Assembly (NCBI GenBank): GCA_021162225.1
Contig: JAGGZB010000174.1
Location: forward strand, 1 to 7,865
Origin: Candidatus Bathyarchaeota archaeon
GTDB lineage: Archaea > Thermoproteota > Bathyarchaeia > Bathyarchaeales > DTEX01
Reading direction: 5' to 3'
DNA length: 7,865 nucleotides
Below, in pieces: positions 1 through 5,737 of this stretch. The notes beneath the pieces are model-generated. The model did not search any database. It worked only from the letters and a program-made list of their open reading frames with translations, and was not told the DNA's origin. Every line of letters begins with the position of its first letter. Positions within the stretch are counted from its first letter, which is position 1. A program made the position numbers and the translations under genes.

Positions 1-1
1 G

Positions 2-271
2 ATCGAGAAGGCTTACAAGCTTGTACAAAAAAAGAGGATAGAGCGTGTAGGCGACGGAGTCTACAATGTCGTCGGGGAACACGGCACATACCTCGTGGCA
101 CAGAGAACTAATGGAACTTTCAGTTGCACATGCCCCGGATTCATAAAGAGAGGGAAGTGCTCACATTTGTTGGCAGTACTGTTGCTTCATAATCCCTCGC
201 TCTTAAGGAGTGTGAAGAGACAAATAAGCAAGTCCCTAGGGAATAAAAAGTCGAAACGGAGAAAAGTCTAG
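2..271 (+). CDS. SWIM zinc-finger domain protein, C-terminal fragment (5' end outside window)
   Basis: An open frame enters from the left edge and ends with TAG, giving 89 visible residues with no start codon needed inside the window. Residues 42-58 hold a SWIM signature: Cys42-x-Cys44, eight residues, then Cys53-x-His55-x-x-Ala58 (read as CTCP...KCSHLLA). The strand before it (YLVAQRTNGTFSC) and the hydrophobic helix after it (HLLAVLLL) fit the fold. SWIM domains bind zinc and contact DNA or protein partners. They occur in SWI2/SNF2 helicases, in transposase-like proteins and in small archaeal/eukaryotic Sws1-type proteins linked to Rad51 paralogues. The tail after the domain is short and strongly basic (SKSLGNKKSKRRKV), which suits nucleic-acid contact. 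The missing N-terminus prevents choosing among these classes. It lies 76 nt upstream of aRF1 on the same strand. Confidence 0.8.
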   Translation: MEKAYKLVQKKRIERVGDGVYNVVGEHGTYLVAQRTNGTFSCTCPGFIKRGKCSHLLAVLLLHNPSLLRSVKRQISKSLGNKKSKRRKV

Positions 272-282
272 TGAACTAAACG

Positions 283-289
283 TTTAATA
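283..289 (+). promoter_or_regulatory. Possible TATA box for the aRF1 gene
   Basis: TTTAATA lies in the 76-nt gap between the SWIM gene and aRF1, preceded by an A-rich stretch (gaactaaacg) that could serve as a BRE. Archaeal spacing of about 26 nt would place the start of transcription near 310-315, giving a leader of about 35 nt. The match is modest and read-through from upstream is not excluded. The aRF1 start itself has only a weak Shine-Dalgarno-like GGGGA at 336-340. Confidence 0.3.
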
Positions 290-347
290 GGCTTCTCTTT
301 CATCTATCAAGAAAGTCGCCTTTACTGTTTGGTTTGGGGAACCGTTA

Positions 348-1610
348 ATGTCGCGGAAGAGAACTTCGCTTGAAAGGTACAGATTGAAAAAGATACTTGA
401 AAATCTAGCATCTAAGGAAGGACGAGGAACCGAGCTGATCTCATTGTATGTTCCCCCGGGAAGGCAGATAAGTGAAGTAGTCTCCATGCTCAAGGAGGAG
501 TGGGGAACAGCTTCCAATATAAAGTCTAACACGACGCGTAAGAATGTTCAAGACGCAATCGTCAAAGTTATCCAGAAACTAAAACTATTCAGGACCGTTC
601 CTGAAAATGGCCTCATCATATTCTGCGGGGCAATTCCACAGAATGGTCCTGGAAGCGAGAAGATTGAAGGGCCATATGTGATAGTTCCACCTGAACCCAT
701 AAAGGTCTATTTATACAGATGCGATTCGAAGTTTCACCTCGGTTTTCTCATGGAGATGCTCAAGGAGACGGAGACTTATGGGATTCTCCTCTTAGATTCA
801 AGCGAAGCTACATTTGCCACGCTCACGGGGCGGCGCTTGGAAATCGTCCAGGAAATAACCTCCGGAATTCCTGGAAAGCACCGTGCTGGGGGTCAATCAG
901 CCAGAAGGTTTGAACGGTTGCGTGAGATGCAGCTCATTGAGTTTTTCAAGAGGATTGGAAATCACGCAAACGAGATATTCCTGCCTATTCCGAACCTTAA
1001 AGGAATAATAATTGGCGGTCCGGGTCCTACAAAGCTGGATTTCATGAAGGGGCAGTATTTAGATTATCGATTAAAAGAGAAAATAATTGCGACTGTTGAT
1101 ACCGCATATACGGGTGAGCAGGGAGTTAAAGAGATCGTTGAGAAAGCGCCAGAGATAATAAAAAACGTTAGGTATGTCGAGGAAAAACGCATAATCCAGA
1201 GATTCCTTTACGAGATTGGTCATGATACGGGAATGGCGACTTATGGGGAAAAAGAAGTTAGGAGAGCTCTTGAAAGCGGACTCGTCGAGACTCTTTTAAT
1301 CTCGGAGAAACTCGACAAAATACGCGTAAAGATTGAATGTGCGTCATGCGGATACGCATATTATCAGACCATGAGGAGCCAAGAAGTTCAAGGATTAGAG
1401 CAGAACATCAGTAATACTCCCTGTCCCAGATGTCGCGTTGCAGCCTTACAGATCGCTGAGAAGACGGAGGTGATTGAAGAGCTCGCTGAACTTGCCGAGA
1501 AGGCTGGCGCAAGCGTTGAGGTACTCTCAACGGAGACGGAGGAGGGAGAGATGCTCCTGAAATCCTTCGGAGGAGTAGCTGCAATTCTGAGATATAAGCT
1601 TCAAGGTTAA
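348..1610 (+). CDS. prf1: Peptide chain release factor subunit 1 (aRF1)
   Basis: Archaeal class-I release factor of 420 aa, within the usual aRF1/eRF1 length. It recognises all three stop codons in the ribosomal A site and triggers peptidyl-tRNA hydrolysis. The diagnostic motifs are intact: TASNIKS (NIKS at 57-60) and YRCDSKF (the YxCxxxF motif, 123-129) form the stop-codon reading surface of domain 1. GKHRAGGQSARRFER (GGQ at 181-183) is the catalytic loop of domain 2. GGPGPTKLDF (223-232) is a conserved block at the start of domain 3. Domain 3 carries a zinc mini-domain with Cys331, Cys334, Cys359 and Cys362. The start follows the family N-terminus (SLERYRLKKILENL), so no upstream extension is needed. 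aRF1 acts with aEF1A and ABCE1. It is followed after 80 nt by the PDCD5 gene on the same strand. Nothing looks degraded. Confidence 0.98.
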   Translation: MSRKRTSLERYRLKKILENLASKEGRGTELISLYVPPGRQISEVVSMLKEEWGTASNIKSNTTRKNVQDAIVKVIQKLKLFRTVPENGLIIFCGAIPQNGPGSEKIEGPYVIVPPEPIKVYLYRCDSKFHLGFLMEMLKETETYGILLLDSSEATFATLTGRRLEIVQEITSGIPGKHRAGGQSARRFERLREMQLIEFFKRIGNHANEIFLPIPNLKGIIIGGPGPTKLDFMKGQYLDYRLKEKIIATVDTAYTGEQGVKEIVEKAPEIIKNVRYVEEKRIIQRFLYEIGHDTGMATYGEKEVRRALESGLVETLLISEKLDKIRVKIECASCGYAYYQTMRSQEVQGLEQNISNTPCPRCRVAALQIAEKTEVIEELAELAEKAGASVEVLSTETEEGEMLLKSFGGVAAILRYKLQG

Positions 1611-1628
1611 CGATTACATCGATAAACA

Positions 1629-1633
1629 TTTTT
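1629..1633 (+). terminator. Possible oligo-T terminator after aRF1
   Basis: A run of five T, extended to TTTTTCTT, lies 19 nt after the aRF1 stop codon. Archaeal RNA polymerase commonly stops at short T-runs without a hairpin. The run is short, so the call is weak. Confidence 0.3.
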
Positions 1634-1645
1634 CTTGGTCCATTT

Positions 1646-1657
1646 CAAATAATAAAA
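1646..1657 (+). promoter_or_regulatory. Possible TATA box for the PDCD5-family gene
   Basis: The AT-only core of caaataataaaa sits about 26 nt before 1677-1680, which would give a short leader of roughly 12 nt carrying the Shine-Dalgarno motif. It separates this gene from aRF1 as its own transcription unit, though read-through is possible. Confidence 0.35.
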
Positions 1658-1678
1658 TCCGAAATCAACGTCGCTTAT

Positions 1679-1690
1679 GGAGGAGGAGGA
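1679..1690 (+). promoter_or_regulatory. Ribosome binding site, triple GGA repeat
   Basis: GGAGGAGGAGGA runs directly into the ATG at 1691. The first GGAGG (1679-1683) is 7 nt from the start codon, the best register for pairing with the 16S tail. It fixes the start of the PDCD5-family gene. An ATG at 1677 is in another frame. Confidence 0.7.
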
Positions 1691-2071
1691 ATGTCAAACA
1701 ATGAGCTTGCGGCTATAAGGCGAAAGAAGCTCATGGAGATGATGAAGCTTCTCAAGGAGAGGAAGGAGGAAAAGGAGAAGAGAAGGGAAAGAGATCCCAA
1801 AAAAGTTCTTGACGAGTTCCTCGTTGGAAGAGCATGGGAAGTTTTAAACGCGGCTAGAGCTCAGTATCCCCAAGTAGCCAAGTACGTTGAGAGTCTACTC
1901 TTAAGGCTTATAATGGAGGGGAGGATCAAAAGTAAGATCTCCGGGGAGGATCTCTACTGGCTCTTTCGCAGGTTGGGAGTTAGAGTGAGACTTAAGACGA
2001 GCATCAAGATTCTTGAGCATGGTAAATTGAAGAGTCTTGGAGAGAAGATAAGAGAGCAAGACTTTTCCTAG
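1691..2071 (+). CDS. PDCD5-family (TFAR19-like) nucleic-acid-binding protein, divergent
   Basis: Small, highly charged protein of 126 aa; archaeal PDCD5-family members are usually about 110-120 aa. The N-terminus (ELAAIRRKKLMEMMK) matches the family's leading helix. A Lys/Glu/Arg-only stretch follows (about residues 22-38). The core helical bundle then holds a hydrophobic helix (VESLLLRLIMEGRIK) and the recognisable turn GRIKSKISGEDL (about residues 77-88), equivalent to the family's G-x-I-K-x-K-I-x-x-E-x-L. The tail is basic (RVRLKTSIKILEHGKLK). Archaeal homologues bind double-stranded DNA in vitro; the human protein acts with the TCP1 chaperonin and in apoptosis. The cellular role in archaea is not settled. 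The GGAGG-type site supports the start. The assignment rests on pattern and size, and identity to well-known members looks modest. Confidence 0.72.
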   Translation: MSNNELAAIRRKKLMEMMKLLKERKEEKEKRRERDPKKVLDEFLVGRAWEVLNAARAQYPQVAKYVESLLLRLIMEGRIKSKISGEDLYWLFRRLGVRVRLKTSIKILEHGKLKSLGEKIREQDFS

Positions 2072-2232
2072 AAATACCATGTTTTCTAATCAATCGCATC
2101 GGAACAATTATATCTATGTATTCAAGTTTTGTTGAATGTATGTCATGAATTATGGAGGAAAGACGCGGTTGAGGATTGAGTACCGCCAAGTATCATAGCC
2201 CTCGCGGGCCTTCTCGGAGATTCTTCGTCACA

Positions 2233-2243
2233 TTATTTAAAAA
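2233..2243 (+). promoter_or_regulatory. TATA box of the valyl-tRNA synthetase gene
   Basis: TTATTTAAAAA contains TTTAAA, close to the archaeal TATA consensus. At the usual spacing transcription would begin near 2264, leaving a leader of about 20 nt that contains the ribosome site. Confidence 0.5.
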
Positions 2244-2272
2244 CGGAGTTTCTCTCAAAAGATAGATTTCAT

Positions 2273-2278
2273 GGGTGA
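2273..2278 (+). promoter_or_regulatory. Ribosome binding site GGGTGA for valS
   Basis: GGGTGA matches the GGTGA half of the archaeal Shine-Dalgarno and lies 6 nt before the ATG at 2285. The ATG at 2271 overlaps this motif and is out of frame, so 2285 is the start. Confidence 0.65.
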
Positions 2279-2284
2279 AGAAGC

Positions 2285-4744
2285 ATGGTTAGAAGAGAGA
2301 ATATAGTCTATAAGCCCAAGCTTAAGGAGAAGAGATGGGATCCGAAAGCTGAGCCGCTGTTATTCAAGAAGTGGCAGGAAGAGAAGATATATGAGTTTAG
2401 GAAGGACAGTAAAAGGCCAGTCTTTAGTATAGACACTCCGCCCCCCTACGTTAACACGCCGATTCATATAGGACAAGCATACACATATGTTTGGATGGAC
2501 ATATTCGCAAGATACAAGCGAATGATGGGATACAACGTTCTCTTCCCTATCGGGCTTGACAAGAATGGCCTACCTGTCGAGGTTCAAGCTGAGAAGGTTT
2601 TTGGAATTTCGGTGCATGAGACTCCGAGGGAGGAGTTCATCGAGAAGTGCAGGCAGATACTAGAGAAGAGTGGAGAGCAATCCATAGAGACCTTCAAAAG
2701 ACTCGGATTAAGCTGTAACTCTTGGGTTCTAGAACACAAGATTGGCGGAAGATATGAGACGGATGACCCAGAATATCGGCGACTAACCCAAGAAACGTTC
2801 ATTGAGCTCTGGAAGAAGGGGCTGATATACGAGGATGAAAAGACTACCAATTATTGCCCAGTCTGCGGAACAACTATCTCCGATGCCGAAGTCGAATATG
2901 AAGAGGAAGAGACCAGCCTAAACTATATAAAGTTTAAGGTGAAGGAGTCCGGAGAAGAGATTATAATAGCGACCACGAGGCCTGAGCTTCTCTGTACTTG
3001 CAGACTTGTGATATTTAATCCGGAGGATAAGCGGTACCAGCACTTGAAAGGGAAACATGCTATAGTTCCGTTCTATGGATATGAAGTTCCAATAAAACCC
3101 CATCCCTACGCGAAGCCAGATTTTGGAACAGGTCTCGTGATGATCTGTAGCTTTGGCGACTATAGTGACGTGAGAATTCTAAGAGAGCTCAATATTAAGC
3201 CAATATATGCGATTGACGAGAAGGGAAGAATGAACAAGAATGCGGGAAAGTATCAAGGTCTGAAGGTTGAGGAGGCTAGGAAAAGGATAATAGAGGATCT
3301 TAAAGCTGCGGGTCTGCTTGTTAAGTCCGAGATGATCAAGCAGAGAAGACCAATTTGCTGGAGATCTAAGAATCCGATAGAATTTATCCCAATGAAGGAG
3401 TATTACCTTAAGCAAGTCGAATTCAAGGAGGAGATTCTCAAATTAGCGGATGAAATGAGATTCTTTGCTCCGGAAAGCAAGCAGATACTAATAGACTGGA
3501 TAAACTCCATAGGAATAGACTGGGTTCTCTCAAGAAGGAGATTTTATGGAACGGAGATTCCGCTATGGTACTGTGAAGAATGCGGATACATCTATGTTCC
3601 GAATCCAGGAAGATATTATCAGCCATGGAAGGAGAAGCCTCCGATAAAGAAATGTCCAAAATGCGGGTCGACAAGGTTCAGAGGTGAAGAGCGAACATTC
3701 GATACATGGTTCGATTCTTCTACATCCGAGGTTTACATCCTAGGATATCTCTGGGACAAAGAATTTTTCAAGAAGAACTTTCCATGCAGTCTACGTCCTC
3801 AAGGAAAAGAGATCGTTCGTAACTGGCTTTACTTTACAATGCTGAAGGCCTATCTACTCTTTAAGAAAGCGCCATTCAGGAACGTTTGGATTCATATGCA
3901 CGTTGTAGATGAGGAGGGTAGAAAGATAAGCAAGAGTAGACCGGAGACGTGGATAGACCCGCAGGAGGTTATTAGAAGATTTGGGGCTGAAGCTTTCAGA
4001 ATATGGGCTGGACTTGAAGGAAACATAACTAAGGGGGATATCAGATGCTCCTTTGAGAGGATTAAGGGCACATCAAGGTTCTTGACGAAGCTCTGGAATA
4101 TAGCGAGGTTCATATCCTCCTTCCCCCAGGAATTCGGGGATTATGAACTGGCTGCTCTAGACCGGATGATTCTCGGGCTGTTAAATAACTTGATAAGTGA
4201 GTGTAAAAGAGGCTATGAGGACATGAACGTGTTCGCGGCTGCCACAGCTATAAGAAAATTCACGTGGAATATCTTTGCCGATCACTATATTGAGGCGGTT
4301 AAGTCAAGAGCGTATAATCATGAAGGCTTCTTTGACCCCAAGCTTCAGAGAGGAGCATGGTACACGCTTCACACAGTTCTTAAGACCCTGTTGAAGCTTC
4401 TAGCTCCGATAACACCATTCATAACTGAGAAGATATGGCTTGAGGTATACTCAAACGAGAGTATTCATCTTCAAAGGTTCCCGGAGAGGCGGGTTGAGTG
4501 GGAAAGTGACATGGTCAAGATACTTGATAGATTCATGGAGTTCAATAATGCGGTTTGGAGATATAAGAAGAGCAAGGGAGTAGCGCTGAGCCAAGAGATG
4601 CCTGCACGGCGCGTTTACGCCCCGCCAGAATTGAAGCCGCTGAAGGATGACTTGATGGTGATGCATAGAATAAGGGATCTGTGCTTCCAATCTCCAGAGA
4701 AAGAGGCAGCTAAGCTATCTGAGGGTATTTTTGTCGAAGAATAA
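2285..4744 (+). CDS. valS: Valyl-tRNA synthetase (class Ia), archaeal type
   Basis: Cytoplasmic enzyme of 819 aa that charges tRNA-Val with valine and edits mischarged threonine. The domains run in order. The Rossmann fold starts with SIDTPPPYVNTPIHIGQ (HIGH-equivalent at 61-64) and NGLPVEVQAEK (94-104). A Cys191-x-x-Cys194 zinc pair precedes the CP1 editing domain, which has ATTRPE (229-234) and FGTGLVMICSFGDYSDV (280-296). A second zinc ribbon uses Cys430, Cys433, Cys457 and Cys460. FDTWFDSS (472-479) and RPQGKEIVRNWLYFT lead to the KMSKS-equivalent KISKS (547-551). The anticodon-binding helical bundle follows (DHYIEAVKSRAYN; LAPITPFITEKIW). TTRPE, the editing block and NGLPVEV fit ValRS better than IleRS or LeuRS. 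Departures from the usual residues: HIGQ for HIGH, KISKSRPETW for KMSKSxGN, and Ser361 where a fourth Zn1 cysteine is expected after Cys358. The long C-terminal coiled coil of bacterial enzymes is absent. It has its own promoter and ends 18 nt from a convergent gene. Confidence 0.9.
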   Translation: MVRRENIVYKPKLKEKRWDPKAEPLLFKKWQEEKIYEFRKDSKRPVFSIDTPPPYVNTPIHIGQAYTYVWMDIFARYKRMMGYNVLFPIGLDKNGLPVEVQAEKVFGISVHETPREEFIEKCRQILEKSGEQSIETFKRLGLSCNSWVLEHKIGGRYETDDPEYRRLTQETFIELWKKGLIYEDEKTTNYCPVCGTTISDAEVEYEEEETSLNYIKFKVKESGEEIIIATTRPELLCTCRLVIFNPEDKRYQHLKGKHAIVPFYGYEVPIKPHPYAKPDFGTGLVMICSFGDYSDVRILRELNIKPIYAIDEKGRMNKNAGKYQGLKVEEARKRIIEDLKAAGLLVKSEMIKQRRPICWRSKNPIEFIPMKEYYLKQVEFKEEILKLADEMRFFAPESKQILIDWINSIGIDWVLSRRRFYGTEIPLWYCEECGYIYVPNPGRYYQPWKEKPPIKKCPKCGSTRFRGEERTFDTWFDSSTSEVYILGYLWDKEFFKKNFPCSLRPQGKEIVRNWLYFTMLKAYLLFKKAPFRNVWIHMHVVDEEGRKISKSRPETWIDPQEVIRRFGAEAFRIWAGLEGNITKGDIRCSFERIKGTSRFLTKLWNIARFISSFPQEFGDYELAALDRMILGLLNNLISECKRGYEDMNVFAAATAIRKFTWNIFADHYIEAVKSRAYNHEGFFDPKLQRGAWYTLHTVLKTLLKLLAPITPFITEKIWLEVYSNESIHLQRFPERRVEWESDMVKILDRFMEFNNAVWRYKKSKGVALSQEMPARRVYAPPELKPLKDDLMVMHRIRDLCFQSPEKEAAKLSEGIFVEE

Positions 4745-4762
4745 GCTTCTTATTAGAGCCCT

Positions 4763-5593
4763 TTATCCCCCCATGAATAGGCTTAGATCAGCTTGCTTCT
4801 TAGACTCGCCCACCTTAATCTTCTCATCTATAGAGATTCGCATGCCGTACCTCGCAGCTGCTGTGTGAATTCCAGTCTTCTCCTCTATGATCCTCGCCTC
4901 CTTGGATGGAGGGCTCAGTAGCATCTGCATTCCAAAATGCGTGATCACAAGAAGATCCGGCTTAGCTTCCTCAGCGATTCTGGCAGCATCTTCGGTGGTC
5001 ATATGGCCCTTCCATGGCTTCCCTGCTGGTCTTAGAACCGATAGTATCAGGAGGTTCACGCCCTTAAAGAAGTCTCCGAGATCCTCGAAGTATTCGGAGT
5101 CTGGGAGGTATCCAATTGATCTGGCATCCAGAGTTTCAAGACGAAATCCAACCGTATCCGGATCCGCGTGTATAGCCTTTATAGTCTCAATCTTGAAGTC
5201 ACCTATATTGAACTTTGCTCCATCTTTAGCTTCAATCACTCTTTCTGGGAGGCTCATATGGTATCTTGTGATCGCCTTGTCGCATATCTCGTTTCCTTCT
5301 ATAACGCTGCGGGATGCAACTAGAGTTCCCCTTTTATTCTTTCCTCCTCTGGTCATAGCTTCTATTAGGAGGCAAGCATCGTTTGTGTGGTCTAGGTGTG
5401 AATGGGAAATGAAGAGCGCATTTATCTTCTGCGGATCTAACCCTTGCTCAAGAGAATAGATCAGCGCTCCGGGTCCTGGGTCGACATGCATATTTGTCTT
5501 TTCAGAGATGATGCGTATTCCTCCCGTTTTTGCTCTTTGAGTTATCATTGCAAATCGGCCGCCACCGGTTCCCAAGAATATTATCTCAACCAC
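4763..5593 (-). CDS. Metallo-beta-lactamase-fold metal-dependent hydrolase
   Basis: Soluble hydrolase of 276 aa with the MBL fold. From the GTG start at 5593, the first strand VVEIIFLGTGGGR is followed by HVDPGPGAL and the metal site HSHLDH (HxHxDH, 64-69). Further likely ligands are His142 (IKAIHADPDTVGF), Asp165 (GYLPDSEY), His197 (KGHMTTEDA) and His219 (LVITHFGMQ), so the two-metal centre looks complete. This arrangement resembles RNase Z/PhnP-like phosphodiesterases, but the flexible arm of RNase Z is not evident, and the substrate is unknown. A longer reading from TTG 5644 would add 17 residues (NHTFFCVENNISKAIAV) with no resemblance to the fold. GTG 5593 puts the first beta-strand at the N-terminus as is usual, and a GGCGAT ribosome-site-like motif lies 4 nt upstream. 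It is convergent with valS and divergent from the UMP kinase gene. Confidence 0.85.
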   Translation of the reverse strand: MVEIIFLGTGGGRFAMITQRAKTGGIRIISEKTNMHVDPGPGALIYSLEQGLDPQKINALFISHSHLDHTNDACLLIEAMTRGGKNKRGTLVASRSVIEGNEICDKAITRYHMSLPERVIEAKDGAKFNIGDFKIETIKAIHADPDTVGFRLETLDARSIGYLPDSEYFEDLGDFFKGVNLLILSVLRPAGKPWKGHMTTEDAARIAEEAKPDLLVITHFGMQMLLSPPSKEARIIEEKTGIHTAAARYGMRISIDEKIKVGESKKQADLSLFMGG

Positions 5594-5695
5594 GGCTATC
5601 GCCTTACTTATGTTATTCTCAACGCAGAAAAATGTATGGTTCAAGTTAAATCTTTAAGCTGTCGGAAAAACGATTATGCAAGGACGAAAAGAGGC

Positions 5696-5703
5696 TATAT
5701 ATA
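5696..5703 (+). promoter_or_regulatory. TATA box of the UMP kinase gene
   Basis: TATATATA preceded by a purine-rich BRE-like cgaaaagagg. Archaeal spacing puts the start of transcription near 5726, only about 12 nt before the TTG start codon. This is a strong argument that the gene begins at 5738 and not further upstream. Confidence 0.6.
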
Positions 5704-5725
5704 CCTTATAGAGGATCTTTTCTAT

Positions 5726-5729
5726 GGTG
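5726..5729 (+). promoter_or_regulatory. Short ribosome binding site GGTG deciding the TTG start
   Basis: GGTG pairs with the CACC of the archaeal 16S tail and lies 8 nt before TTG 5738. The ATG at 5724 is out of frame and stops after five codons. The site is short and sits at the predicted 5' end of the mRNA, so support is moderate. Confidence 0.45.
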
Positions 5730-5737
5730 TTTCCAGA

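Larger units (their letters stand above)
2072..2284 (+). other. 213-nt intergenic region with unexplained promoter-like and hairpin elements
   Basis: No convincing protein gene lies here. From left to right it holds: a TATA-like aattatatctat (2105-2116); a dyad attcaa-gttttg-ttgaat (2120-2137); a GGAGGA at 2153-2158; a 5-bp hairpin gcggt/accgc with a 12-nt loop (2165-2186); a compact hairpin gccc-tcgc-gggc (2198-2209); and then the valS promoter and leader. The block 2160-2220 is clearly richer in G+C than its flanks, as structured RNAs of thermophiles often are. A 17-codon ORF from ATG 2146 and an opposite-strand frame at 2004-2189 look like chance. No C/D-box pair, tRNA signature or known riboswitch was recognised. 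Confidence 0.4.
5594..5737. promoter_or_regulatory. Divergent promoter region between the MBL hydrolase and UMP kinase genes
   Basis: This is 144 nt of non-coding sequence between two divergent starts. The rightward promoter is clear (see the separate TATA entry). For the leftward gene the best candidate is cttaaagatttaac on the minus strand (5644-5658), which would start transcription near 5628-5630 and leave a leader of about 35 nt. That box is also a short perfect dyad, TTAAA-tc-TTTAA (5646-5657), so it could equally be a regulator site. Confidence 0.4.

Noticed and set aside
1..4. Window starting exactly at GATC as a sign of a cloning junction
   Set aside because: A single 4-base match at an arbitrary window edge carries almost no information, and the reading frame runs through it normally.
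2004..2189. Minus-strand 61-codon frame over the end of the PDCD5 gene and the following gap
   Set aside because: It begins at TTG, overlaps a real gene antisense, has no recognisable domain and no good ribosome site.
2146..2199. 17-codon plus-strand ORF in the intergenic region
   Set aside because: Too short to judge; its ATG lies upstream of, not downstream from, the nearby GGAGGA motif.
2136..2235. C/D-box or H/ACA guide RNA in the PDCD5-valS gap
   Set aside because: No RTGATGA/CTGA box pair could be found, and no long stem with a correctly placed ACA. The hairpins are left as an open observation only.
4741..4753. ATAAG-ctt-CTTAT inverted repeat at the valS stop codon as a terminator
   Set aside because: A 5-bp, AT-rich stem without a following T-run; most likely chance.
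4887..5459. Long plus-strand open frame (190 codons) opposite the MBL hydrolase gene
   Set aside because: It is antisense to a protein with a complete metal-binding motif set, and its translation is serine/arginine-rich without any recognisable domain. It is a shadow frame.
5594..5644. TTG start for the MBL hydrolase, adding 17 residues
   Set aside because: The extra residues do not match the fold, whose first strand starts right after GTG 5593. The TTG cannot be strictly excluded.
5444..5737. N-terminal extension of UMP kinase
   Set aside because: It overlaps the opposite-strand MBL gene, is unlike the kinase family, and is separated from the kinase by its TATA box.
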